Positions 8,802-16,717 of a stretch of 61,188 bases of DNA are shown here, piece by piece. The number at the start of each line of letters is the position of its first letter. The stretch's first letter is position 1. Made by a program: the position numbers and the translations under genes. Source of the stretch: an uncultured Muribaculaceae bacterium (lineage in GTDB: Bacteria > Bacteroidota > Bacteroidia > Bacteroidales > Muribaculaceae). A model generated the notes under the pieces. The model was not told the origin of the DNA and ran no database searches. It saw only the letters and a list, made by a program, of their open reading frames with translations. Location of the stretch: positions 1-61,188 of the forward strand of contig CAJTYD010000005.1 of assembly GCA_910583775.1 (NCBI GenBank), given 5' to 3'.

Positions 8802-8980
8802 TATCCGTCGGCTACTGAAGATTCATCAGGATTAGACGGATACGGTTTGACAATAAAATCAAAGTCAATAAAAATATAGAGATTTTTCAAATTAGTTCTC
8901 ATTTTAATTTTTAATCTAAATTTTGTAAGTTAGTGGTCGAGCCGCCGGGATGTGATATCCAGGCGGCTCTTATTTTATAA
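8802..8980 (+). terminator. Stem-loops after carB, including an intrinsic-type terminator
   Basis: TATCCGTC (8802-8809) pairs with GACGGATA (8835-8842). Further on, GAGCCGCC (8939-8946) pairs with GGCGGCTC (8962-8969), with GGAT/ATCC extending the stem, and is followed by TTATTTTAT. The second hairpin is a credible intrinsic terminator 160 bp after the carB stop. The rest of 8779-9053 shows no gene. Confidence 0.65.
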
Positions 8981-9053
8981 TGATTACCAATTAATTATAA
9001 GGGTTCTCAACACATTGTGGTGGCTTCCAATGTATTTGGATCCATCCTCCCAA

Positions 9054-9343
9054 GAAACAATTTGCATGATTGTTCTTTCGAAGAAACAATTTATATAATT
9101 GTTCTCTCAAAGAAACAATTTATATAATTGTTCTCTCGAAGAAACAATTCACATAAATGTTCTCTCAAAGAAACAATTTGTATAATTGCTCTCTCGAAAG
9201 ATCAATTCATATAATTGTTCTCTGTAAGGAGCAATTTGTACATTTACTCTTTTAAAGTAACAATTTATATAATTGTTCTCTATAAGATACAATTTATAAT
9301 TTTGTTCTTTAGAAGAAACAATTTAGTAAATTGTTCTTTTGTA
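9054..9343. repeat. Array of ten exact 29-bp tandem repeats (operator-like)
   Basis: Ten consecutive units, each exactly 29 bp, start at 9054, 9083, 9112, 9141, 9170, 9199, 9228, 9257, 9286 and 9315. The consensus begins GAAACAATTTATATAATTGT and ends TCTCTCGAA. The units vary by substitution only, never in length. Each unit contains a dyad (ACAATT..AATTGT), and each junction forms another (AATTGTTCTC..GAAACAATT). A degenerate eleventh unit merges into the promoter of the ATPase gene at 9381. There are no unique spacers, so it is not a CRISPR array; it resembles an iteron or multi-operator array. Confidence 0.93.
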
Positions 9344-9363
9344 AGAACATTTTATTATCTTTG
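9333..9363 (+). promoter_or_regulatory. Promoter of ATPase 1 with abutting dyad
   Basis: The dyad GTTCTTTTGTAAGAAC (9333-9348; arms GTTCTT and AAGAAC) ends exactly 7 bp (ATTTTAT) before the -7 box TATCTTTG (9356-9363). The ATG follows 17 bp after the box. The dyad continues the 29-bp array and occupies the zone where a -33 element is expected, so a bound protein should block the promoter. The promoter of the paralog near 50050 has the same spacing. Confidence 0.75.
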
Positions 9364-9380
9364 CAAAAAATTAAGGAAGT

Positions 9381-10574
9381 ATGGATATTCTAAAGAGAAG
9401 ATACAGGAAACTACTCACGGATGTCAACACAGACATTCGCAGATCCATCTATTATGAAATAGACTGGACGCAGCCCTTGATTGGAATCAAAGGACAAAGA
9501 GGAGTAGGAAAAACAACCCTCATGCTTCAGCGGATAAAGGAAATAGATCCATCCGGAGATGCATCATTCTACACATCCCTCGACAACCTTTGGTTTGCCG
9601 ATCATTCTCTGATCGAACTCACGGAGAATCTTATCCAGGAAGGTGTGAGATATCTATATCTTGATGAAGTTCATCGTATGCCCGGTTGGGAACGGCAGAT
9701 AAAAAACATTTATGATTCCTATCCCGAATTACACGTGGTTTTCACAAGTTCCTCATTGCTTATGATCGACCACTCGATAGGAGATCTTTCGCGGAGGGCC
9801 TCGCTGTATAGCCTTCCCGGGCTTTCATTCAGAGAGTTCCTGATGTTCGAGAAAGTCGGATCTTTGGAAAGAATTTCGCTAAGCGACATTCTTTACAAAC
9901 ACGAGACCATTGCGCCCGCAATATCATCAAAGACCGATATTCTGTCATATTTCCGCAAGTATCTGGTAAAGGGATATTATCCGTTTTACAGATCGATGGG
10001 AACGGCCGACTACTACACTCGTCTGGTTCAGACAATCTCGGCTGTAGTAGACTCGGATATCCCGTCGATAGAAAACAGGATAGACTATGAGACATTAATC
10101 AAAGCCAAGCGTCTTGTAGGGATCATAGCCAACTCACAGCCCTATCAGCCCAACATGAGCACGCTGGCCGGAGTGATGGGGACAACTCGGAACCAGCTGT
10201 TGAAGCTGTTCGACCTTCTTGACCGGGCAGGGATCATCAGGCAGATATTCACAGTAGCCAGAAGTCCGAGAAGCCTTGCGAAGCCACAGAAAATCCTGCT
10301 CAATAATTCAACGCTGATGAGCGCGTTGGGCTCACCACTGATCGGAGCTCAGAGGGAATGTGCCTTCGCATCCTTTCTGAGCGTCGGGCATCAGGTAGGA
10401 TTCGCCAAGGATGGCGATTTTATTGTAGACAACCGCTATCTCTTTGAGATCGGAGGGAAAGGCAAGGGATTCGCACAGATACGCGACATTCCCGACAGCT
10501 ATGTCGCCGCCGACGACATAGAAATCGGCTTCGGCAACAAAATCCCCCTATGGCTCTTCGGCTTCCTCTACTAA
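9381..10574 (+). CDS. AAA_14/DUF4143-type ATPase, paralog 1
   Basis: A 397-residue ATPase. Walker A is GQRGVGKTT (38-46) and Walker B is YLYLDEVH (91-98), followed by a sensor-like FTSSSLL. The middle region is helical and may include a winged-helix segment near residues 240-290 (STLAGVMGTTRNQLLKLFDL). The C-terminal part (about 335-360) has the pattern GDFIVDNRYLFEIGGKGKG, which matches the DUF4143-type end and recalls a PD-(D/E)xK-like core. The family is common in many copies in Bacteroidales and has no settled function. A paralog of nearly equal length lies at 48836-50026. Upstream it has a private 29-bp repeat array; a terminator and a MITE follow. Confidence 0.87.
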   Translation: MDILKRRYRKLLTDVNTDIRRSIYYEIDWTQPLIGIKGQRGVGKTTLMLQRIKEIDPSGDASFYTSLDNLWFADHSLIELTENLIQEGVRYLYLDEVHRMPGWERQIKNIYDSYPELHVVFTSSSLLMIDHSIGDLSRRASLYSLPGLSFREFLMFEKVGSLERISLSDILYKHETIAPAISSKTDILSYFRKYLVKGYYPFYRSMGTADYYTRLVQTISAVVDSDIPSIENRIDYETLIKAKRLVGIIANSQPYQPNMSTLAGVMGTTRNQLLKLFDLLDRAGIIRQIFTVARSPRSLAKPQKILLNNSTLMSALGSPLIGAQRECAFASFLSVGHQVGFAKDGDFIVDNRYLFEIGGKGKGFAQIRDIPDSYVAADDIEIGFGNKIPLWLFGFLY

Positions 10575-10594
10575 GTCCCACTCCACCCCAACAC

Positions 10595-10631
10595 AAAAGC
10601 CGCCGGAACCTCCATTCCGACGGCTTTTTAT
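10595..10631 (+). terminator. Intrinsic terminator of ATPase 1
   Basis: AAAAGCCG and GGAA pair with TTCC and CGGCTTTT around a CCTCCA loop, and a T run follows. It lies 21 bp after the stop codon and ends at the left edge of the MITE. Confidence 0.85.
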
Positions 10632-11026
10632 CTTAGAGCTTGTTCCTTAAAATTTCGGAGTCGTAGGGGCGACGATTTTTGAGCAGATTTTGCGAGACGA
10701 AGAGGGAGCGATGCGAGCATCGTGACCGATGAGCTCTCGCGAAATATGCCAAAAAGCGCCGAGGCGACGGTAATTAAACTTCTAATTTTTTAATGGTAAT
10801 TTAAACTTATTGTTAAAGAATAAAATATTAAATGAATAATTATAGCTCGTCTTTAAAATATCGAGACAGTTGGGCAAGATAAATTACCCTTTGTCTCGCA
10901 TCCTTGGGCTGCTTCGTCCCTTTGCTTTCAGTCAAATACCTCGGTATGCTCCTTTCAGCAAATGACCGAATCCGCTCCAAGGCTGCAACCCCTACGGCCT
11001 CGAAATTTTAAGGAACAAGCTCTAAG
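10632..11026. mobile_element. MITE-like element with 38-bp terminal inverted repeats
   Basis: A 395-bp element bounded by 38-bp inverted repeats that match at 35 positions. The left end begins CTTAGAGCTTGTTCCTTAAA (10632) and the right end closes at 11026 with its complement. The interior holds no plausible gene, so it is non-autonomous. Related end fragments (ATTTTAAGGAACAA-type) occur at 39599-39617 and 55841-55860. No clear target-site duplication was identified by eye. The element sits directly after a terminator, a typical tolerated site. Confidence 0.8.
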
Positions 11027-11356
11027 CGCGCAAAGCCTGCCGCGCCATGCCGAAAATGACTTTGCTGGCTTCAGATCTGCGTGTGCAGATCATCTTGGCG
11101 TCCTTTATTTTTAGCCACATGGAATAAAAGCAATAAAAACTTTGCATTATTTGCGCCTTTGCGTGAGATTTAAAATATTGAGAATTAATTTATAATATTA
11201 CTATAATTAACTCACGAAAGTTGAATTATTTGATTAAAAAAGTTCAACTGATACTTAATTCTCATACTCGTTGTATTAAAATTGATCAGAGGCGTTCTTC
11301 CATAAGACAAAGCACACAGTGGATTAATAATCATCAACTTACAGCAAGAATCGGGC

Positions 11357-11381
11357 GGGCGCACGAGCCGTGCGTCCCTAC
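11357..11381. repeat. Dispersed 25-bp palindromic repeat, copy 2
   Basis: Arms GGGCGCACG and CGTGCGTCC around AGC, followed by CTAC; inverted relative to copy 1. The stretch 11027-11604 otherwise holds only this repeat and the promoter at 11476; I see no gene in it. Confidence 0.8.
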
Positions 11382-11475
11382 ATCGGCACAATTCTATCGG
11401 TGTGCAAATAATTCATTTATCAGGGTCAGGGCGGTTCAAAACGGTTCAAAATGATTCAATCTGAGAGATTTTACT

Positions 11476-11483
11476 TAATTTTG
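11476..11483 (+). promoter_or_regulatory. -7 box upstream of the 194-residue protein gene
   Basis: TAATTTTG matches TAnnTTTG. It would give a leader of about 115 nt before the start at 11605. Confidence 0.5.
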
Positions 11484-11604
11484 TTTTTAGAGAGAATTTA
11501 CCTTACGATTTTAAGCATAGGGGGTGAAGTCGGCACGGCTTCCACGTCCCGAAAAAGTCAAATTGCTCCGAATGTTAAGAACGTAATGAATGAGATAGTG
11601 TGTA

Positions 11605-12189
11605 ATGACTGAAAAAGAAACGCCACAATATTATCTGGAATGCCTGCGGCAGGACCTGGCTAAGGCCGTCGGAAGAAGGATCGATACCTATACCGACTTC
11701 AATTATCTGTACCTTGAGCTCAAGAAAGTTCTTAAGGAGGCGCCGAGCGTGTCTACCCTCAAACGCCTGTGGGCATACGTGCCGACATCCTCCGAGCGCA
11801 GCCGCACCACGCTCAACGCCCTCGTCCGATTCCTCGGCTTCGAGACCTGGAAGCAATACATCGACCACGTCGACCATCAGAACCAGATGGAAAGCGGCTT
11901 CTTCGGAGTCATGAACGTGGTGACCTCAAGCCTTGCCGTCGGCGACAGATTAGAGATAACCTGGAAACCCGACAGAATCGCCGAAGTGGAATATAACGGC
12001 GACAATTACTTCACCGTGGTCAGATCCGAGAACTCAAAACTAAAGGAGGGCAGCCGTTTCTCCGCCCTCCTTTTTACTATGGGACTGCCTTTGGTCTGCT
12101 CCGACGTTACGGTAGACGGAGAGAACCTCGGCACCTATATCGCCGGCATCAAATCCGGCTTATCCTCAATCAGAATTATCAAAGAGTGA
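11605..12189 (+). CDS. Conserved-looking hypothetical protein
   Basis: A 194-residue soluble protein that I do not recognise. The first 95 residues are helix-rich (YYLECLRQDLAKAVGRRI, then VSTLKRLWAYVP and TLNALVRFLGFETWKQYIDHV), with a helix-turn-helix feel around TLNALVRFLG. Residues 110-194 are strand-rich (VGDRLEITWKPDRIAEVEYN) and could be a small beta barrel. There is no signal peptide or membrane helix. It converges on the GTPase cassette, and the two coding regions overlap by 11 bp at their 3' ends. It may belong to the neighbouring system or be unrelated. Confidence 0.7.
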   Translation: MTEKETPQYYLECLRQDLAKAVGRRIDTYTDFNYLYLELKKVLKEAPSVSTLKRLWAYVPTSSERSRTTLNALVRFLGFETWKQYIDHVDHQNQMESGFFGVMNVVTSSLAVGDRLEITWKPDRIAEVEYNGDNYFTVVRSENSKLKEGSRFSALLFTMGLPLVCSDVTVDGENLGTYIAGIKSGLSSIRIIKE

Positions 12190-14233
12190 TGCCCAGCTGA
12201 TCCACTATGACGCCGTCGATCAGCGGAGCGATGTTCGAATCATCGGTCTGCGATGTGGCGCTGACGGCATGGATCGTGAACGAGGCGAATCTGCCGGCCC
12301 AGTGGATCAGGTTGAACAGACCCATCTCATCGCTGACGAAAGCACGGAGCTGATCCTGCGACGTCAGGTCGATGTCTTCAGGCAGATAGCCCATGTCGAT
12401 CTTCGGCAGCACAATGTTAAGATGGATAAGACGCGGATTGTTGCCGTGAATGCTGATCTGGTTGTCCATCGTGTCCATGATGTCGCCGATCTTAAGCTTG
12501 CCCACATTAGGATCAACATTCTCCTTAAGCCATTTCTGATAGTTTTTCGAAGGCTCGCCGTCACTGAAATCTGTAGTCACCGGGTCAAGCATGAGCATAA
12601 TCGAATTGGCGTTGCCGAAGAAACGCGTCGCCGAATGCTCCTGACTCGCGTTCGTAGGGTCGAAGAGCTCGCCGCCCACATCATTTATAAACAGGCGGTA
12701 AGGCACCGGCATGAGATTTCTCTTGATGATAAGCTGCGTCGAAGCCAGGTCGTCGAGAGCCGTCTTCGAAGGCAGGTCGCCCTCCCCGATCTCTCCGGCA
12801 GCACGTATATTCTCGATCTTGGAGATCATGCTGCGGTCCCTGATGGTGTTCTGAGTATCCGTATAGCTTACCTTATCCCCTCCCGCTCGGTTGAAGATCT
12901 CGGCGATCATACGGTAGGAAAGCGTACTCTTTCCCGACTGCGGCGAACCGACAAACGTGAGATGGAGTTCCGTCCCTTCGTCCGCCTGGATGCGTTTGCC
13001 GCAGCTGGCGCAGACGCGCGCGAGCTTGTCGCGTCCGTTCATGATCATGGTCGGCATACGCTCGCCCGTGTAGGGATGAGTGATATGAAACAGACCGTAG
13101 ACGCCCGGTCGAAGTCTTATGTCGTTAGGAATCGGAAGATAACCTGAATCGCCCTTCGAGAGATAGTCGGCAGGCTCCGAAGGCTTCTGACAATGCGGAC
13201 ACGGATGCTTGATGTTGTATCGGCTCGTCATGATCTTCTCCATAAGGATAAGGGCGCCGGCTATCAGGAGCCAAAGCGCGGCGAGGCCGAAGAACAGCAC
13301 GAGAGGGATGCAGACTATAGTCAGGGCCGGCTTCCAATACTGCACGAACAGGTCGGCCGTATAGCCCAAGATATTGAATTCGTTGAAGAAAGCAAGACCG
13401 GTATCGGCGCAGGCATCGCCGAAGTCAGTGATAGCTTTAGAGAAATACCAGATAATACCGCCTACGACAGCACATATAATTCCCGCTCCGGCCTCCTTGC
13501 CGAAAATCGCCAGTATACCGCCTATACACATCAGGATACCCGCCCACTTGATGATATAGCAGAGAATCTTCACCAGCCAGAGGAGCGCGAAGCCGACGCC
13601 GCCGACGGTGATCATCAACAACACAGCCGCCGCGATGCCCGCGAGCAGCATCAGCGTAAACATGACTATCGCCATGTAAGGCTGATAGTTAAAGAAGAAA
13701 GTTCGCCTCATTCCATTTTCTTTCTCCCCTATGATTCTGCTGACGCGCCACTCCGAATAATCGCTGTCATAGAAATAAAGCCATAGAAATATTCCCGAGC
13801 CTATGATGCAGAGAGCCAGAAGAATCCATTTCGTCACGTTACGCGAACTCTCGGCGGCGTCCTCGATCTTCTGCACTTCCTCCGAAGGAGGCGCATAGAG
13901 CGGATTCTCCTCCACCGTGAAGCGCTGGAGATTGGTCACATAGCCTGCTTTCGGGAAACGCGTGCCCCAGTCGTCGACAACGCGTATCCACTTGTATCCG
14001 TCGGCCTCCACGGGCTCTATGCCGTCATAGTACAGCACGTCGCCGGGCCGAAGCTGATAGATCAGGGTGCCACGTGTCGACGCCTTCTCGCGCACGTTGA
14101 GTTTCTTGCCTGAGGTTACAGTCAGACGGTATTTAGCCCGCTCGGGATGCTCGCCAAATTCCTTTGCCGAAACAGTCGGCATGATCATAAGGCTAAGCAA
14201 AAAGAAAGTAAGAAGATTTATGAGTCTGTTCAT
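12179..14233 (-). CDS. Membrane SH3b / zinc-ribbon / GTPase protein
   Basis: A 684-residue protein. Signal peptide (1-23), a bacterial SH3-like domain (about 35-105, with LNVREKAST and GDVLYY), membrane helices near 134-154, 185-212, 214-245, 250-265 and 302-332, a zinc ribbon (CPHC at 345-348, CASC at 408-411), then a GTPase domain. GTPase motifs: G1 GSPQSGKST (429-437), G3 DVGGE (518-522), G4 PKID (610-613) and G5 SAT (658-660). The GTPase should be cytoplasmic and the SH3b domain periplasmic. It resembles the DO-GTPase (double-GTPase) proteins of GAP1 systems. Last gene of a three-gene minus-strand operon, 10 bp after the GAP1-like gene. Confidence 0.78.
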   Translation of the reverse strand: MNRLINLLTFFLLSLMIMPTVSAKEFGEHPERAKYRLTVTSGKKLNVREKASTRGTLIYQLRPGDVLYYDGIEPVEADGYKWIRVVDDWGTRFPKAGYVTNLQRFTVEENPLYAPPSEEVQKIEDAAESSRNVTKWILLALCIIGSGIFLWLYFYDSDYSEWRVSRIIGEKENGMRRTFFFNYQPYMAIVMFTLMLLAGIAAAVLLMITVGGVGFALLWLVKILCYIIKWAGILMCIGGILAIFGKEAGAGIICAVVGGIIWYFSKAITDFGDACADTGLAFFNEFNILGYTADLFVQYWKPALTIVCIPLVLFFGLAALWLLIAGALILMEKIMTSRYNIKHPCPHCQKPSEPADYLSKGDSGYLPIPNDIRLRPGVYGLFHITHPYTGERMPTMIMNGRDKLARVCASCGKRIQADEGTELHLTFVGSPQSGKSTLSYRMIAEIFNRAGGDKVSYTDTQNTIRDRSMISKIENIRAAGEIGEGDLPSKTALDDLASTQLIIKRNLMPVPYRLFINDVGGELFDPTNASQEHSATRFFGNANSIMLMLDPVTTDFSDGEPSKNYQKWLKENVDPNVGKLKIGDIMDTMDNQISIHGNNPRLIHLNIVLPKIDMGYLPEDIDLTSQDQLRAFVSDEMGLFNLIHWAGRFASFTIHAVSATSQTDDSNIAPLIDGVIVDQLGITL

Positions 14234-14243
14234 GTCGCAGGTA

Positions 14244-16673
14244 TTAATGGTGTTTATTCTTGGGGTCCGATCTGTCGGAATCGGATTCGGAATTCCCTTC
14301 CTTTTCTTTCTTTCCGAACATATTCTTTATCTTGCTGAAGATCGACGGCTGGCGGCTTTTCAGAATCTTCTGCGCGCTCTTCGGGAAATATTTATCGAGA
14401 AATATCAATGCCTCGTCATCGCTAAGGCCGCATTCCCCGCACAGGAAATCGAGCTGTTCCTGAGGTTTGGCATCGTCCACGAGCATGATTCCATAGAGAT
14501 AGGCGTCTCTTTTCGCAGATTTCCGGGCAACGTCAGTCAACCCCTGGCGAGACATTATTCCCTTCGAGAGCACGAACTCGCACATTCCCGGAATCTCCTT
14601 GGGCGCAGAGCCCTCGAGAGCCTTGAACTTATCGGGAGCTATAGCCTTGAGATAACGGCCGGCGTTAAGCTCCACGGCCACTTCCCACAGGCGGTTCACG
14701 CGTGGATCAGGACGTTTTCCAAGTCCCATCACCACATCGTTCACGAGCTCGAACGAGCCTTGTATTGCCGGCGGATAGTTACCTCCGACAATTCTTTCGC
14801 AGACGGAGGAAACGTCCTGTGCGGATATCTCGCCCTTCTTGAAACCGTTCTTGAGCACGCTCAGTATGCGGCCGAGCAGCTGGCTGACGCTGCCGTGGCT
14901 CATTATCCGGCTTCCCGCCGGGCCGGAGGCGAGCGTCTCCATCATGCCGACGGCAGCCTTAACGTCCTTAAGGTCGCGAGGCAGAGTGTTCTCAAGCTGC
15001 CAGATGAAAAGACGGCCGTAACGCGGATCCCCCACTTTGGAGCGGAACAGCCCGACAAAATCGAGATACCCTACGCCAGCGGGATTTTCGAGCGCTCGCT
15101 CAAGCATAGTCAGGAGCGTGTCCTCGTGCTCTCCGCCGCCATCCTGAAGCAGTCCTGTAAGCTCGTTGATATAATGCGGGGGCTGGGGAATCTCGCGGCT
15201 CACCACGCGCTCGAGCATCTTCGGGTCGACGCGGTCGTCGAGCATCGTCATTATCAGCAGCCCCTTGTCGTCGCTGAGCTCATGCCTGAACAACCGGTAG
15301 AGCTCCTCCCAGTATTCGGGCATCGACGAAAGGTAATCCTTATGACGGGCGAAAGCGCTGCGGTCGACAAACGCCAGACCCTCCTGCAGGTCGCTGCGGA
15401 AAGTCTTATAGAAGTTTCTGAAAGTATCCTCCGTCTCGAAAACATTGCATGTAACCATGCGGCGCGTTTCTTCGATAGCGCCCGAACAGTCGATAGGCTT
15501 CATGGCGATCACGAGGTTCATCCAGGCGAACATCGAGTCGAGATTCTCGAGCGTGTCGAAACGTTCGAGAAGAAGCGTCATGAGTTTTTTAGCGTTTTCC
15601 GGATGAGCCTTGAAATCGGCATAGAGGGTCTCGCGCAGATTGGCATCTCTGGCGACAAGATCGATATTAAACTTGCCGATATTGAAGGCATAGTCATAAA
15701 GGGCGGTCTGGGTCTCGGGAGAGAAACTCTTCCCCTTCTCATACATGTCGGAAAGACACCATTCCACAAGATTATGCGCCGCCGTGAAATCGCCACTGGC
15801 CACATAATCCCTTATGCTGTTGCGGAAAAGCGCCGACTCCGCTGTCTCGAACGGCGCCCCCGAAGTCAGGTCGAGCCATACCCACTGTTTCCTGAAGATC
15901 TCGCAGGCGTAATGCTCGTTGATGAAGACGACGTTGATGCCCGGTTTCTTTCCCTCGGTGTCATGGTTGGTGGTGAAGGTAAGGTCGCCGATCATGCTCT
16001 GCGGCATAAGGGCTGCGAGCTGCGCCATAAGCCCGGGCGCTTCCTCGGCCGAGCACTTCACCAATACGGGTTTCCCCTCCTTGCGGCTCTGTATAAAGGC
16101 GAAAAGGAGGTCGTAGGCCATGTCGGTGATTGCCGGGCGGCCGTTGGCCGCGAAATCCAGCTCCCCGGCCGGCAGAGTCGGCTTATGGCCCAGGGAGATC
16201 TCCTTCATCTCCTCATTGTCGGCGAGAGGCTCCGGATTGGCCGGTATGAAATGGTTGGAGCCGGCGGCGGCATCCTCGAGAAGGATCTCGAACTCGCGCG
16301 CCGTAGGCAGCTCGTCGAAGACATAGCAGTCAACCACATAATTGCCCAGACGACCCGGGCGCCCGTTGAGATAGAATGTATAGTCGAATCCTACGGCTAT
16401 CTTGCGCCCAAGGACGTAGACAGTCTTCTTTCCGGGCATTGTGAGCGTGCGGAAGAAATAGGTCGGCACAATCTCGCGGATCAGCTTCGGGTTCTCGAAG
16501 AGCTGCGTGGGCGACATGGATTTTCCGATATAGTTGAAGTCGAAAAACTCATTACGCTGCATTTCGTCGCCTAACTGCGGATCAGACCCTTCGGTCGAGC
16601 ATCTCACTCCGAGGCCAACGGCGCCTGCCTGGTTCTTCTCGGAGGAATTATAGATTATGTGGCTGTATTTCAT
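14244..16673 (-). CDS. GAP1-like (GTPase-associated protein 1) protein
   Basis: An 809-residue soluble protein. The first 200 residues open with IIYNSSEKNQAGAVGLGV and continue through RCSTEGSDPQ; this matches my memory of the N-terminal domain of GTPase-associated protein 1, which has no known enzymatic motif. The rest is long and largely helical (for example PETQTALYDYAFNIGKFN and repeated short helices), likely a scaffold or adaptor. The tail is charged (KKEKEGNSESDSD). It lies between two GTPase genes (44 bp after one, 10 bp before the other), so a complex with both is likely. The GAP1 name rests on context plus the N-terminus and needs a profile search. Confidence 0.65.
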   Translation of the reverse strand: MKYSHIIYNSSEKNQAGAVGLGVRCSTEGSDPQLGDEMQRNEFFDFNYIGKSMSPTQLFENPKLIREIVPTYFFRTLTMPGKKTVYVLGRKIAVGFDYTFYLNGRPGRLGNYVVDCYVFDELPTAREFEILLEDAAAGSNHFIPANPEPLADNEEMKEISLGHKPTLPAGELDFAANGRPAITDMAYDLLFAFIQSRKEGKPVLVKCSAEEAPGLMAQLAALMPQSMIGDLTFTTNHDTEGKKPGINVVFINEHYACEIFRKQWVWLDLTSGAPFETAESALFRNSIRDYVASGDFTAAHNLVEWCLSDMYEKGKSFSPETQTALYDYAFNIGKFNIDLVARDANLRETLYADFKAHPENAKKLMTLLLERFDTLENLDSMFAWMNLVIAMKPIDCSGAIEETRRMVTCNVFETEDTFRNFYKTFRSDLQEGLAFVDRSAFARHKDYLSSMPEYWEELYRLFRHELSDDKGLLIMTMLDDRVDPKMLERVVSREIPQPPHYINELTGLLQDGGGEHEDTLLTMLERALENPAGVGYLDFVGLFRSKVGDPRYGRLFIWQLENTLPRDLKDVKAAVGMMETLASGPAGSRIMSHGSVSQLLGRILSVLKNGFKKGEISAQDVSSVCERIVGGNYPPAIQGSFELVNDVVMGLGKRPDPRVNRLWEVAVELNAGRYLKAIAPDKFKALEGSAPKEIPGMCEFVLSKGIMSRQGLTDVARKSAKRDAYLYGIMLVDDAKPQEQLDFLCGECGLSDDEALIFLDKYFPKSAQKILKSRQPSIFSKIKNMFGKKEKEGNSESDSDRSDPKNKHH

Positions 16674-16717
16674 GGCATTTACTTTAATGAAGAAGCCTTT
16701 TTAGACAACTTCGGGGT

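Noticed and set aside
8905..8980. A small RNA gene between carB and the repeat array
   Set aside because: The possible -7 box (TAAATTTTG) has wrong spacing, and the transcript would be little more than the terminator hairpin.
9054..9343. CRISPR array, because of the 29-bp repeat period
   Set aside because: Units are directly adjacent with no unique spacers, the sequence is AT-rich and variable in each unit, and no cas gene is nearby.
11221..11454. A 77-codon frame before the 194-residue protein gene
   Set aside because: It runs through a dispersed palindromic repeat and shows no domain or promoter of its own.
14067..16574. A long plus-strand reading frame (835 codons) opposite the GAP1-like gene
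   Set aside because: It lies antisense to a gene with consistent operon context; its composition (rich in His, Arg and Glu without domains) is typical of a shadow frame in GC-rich coding sequence.
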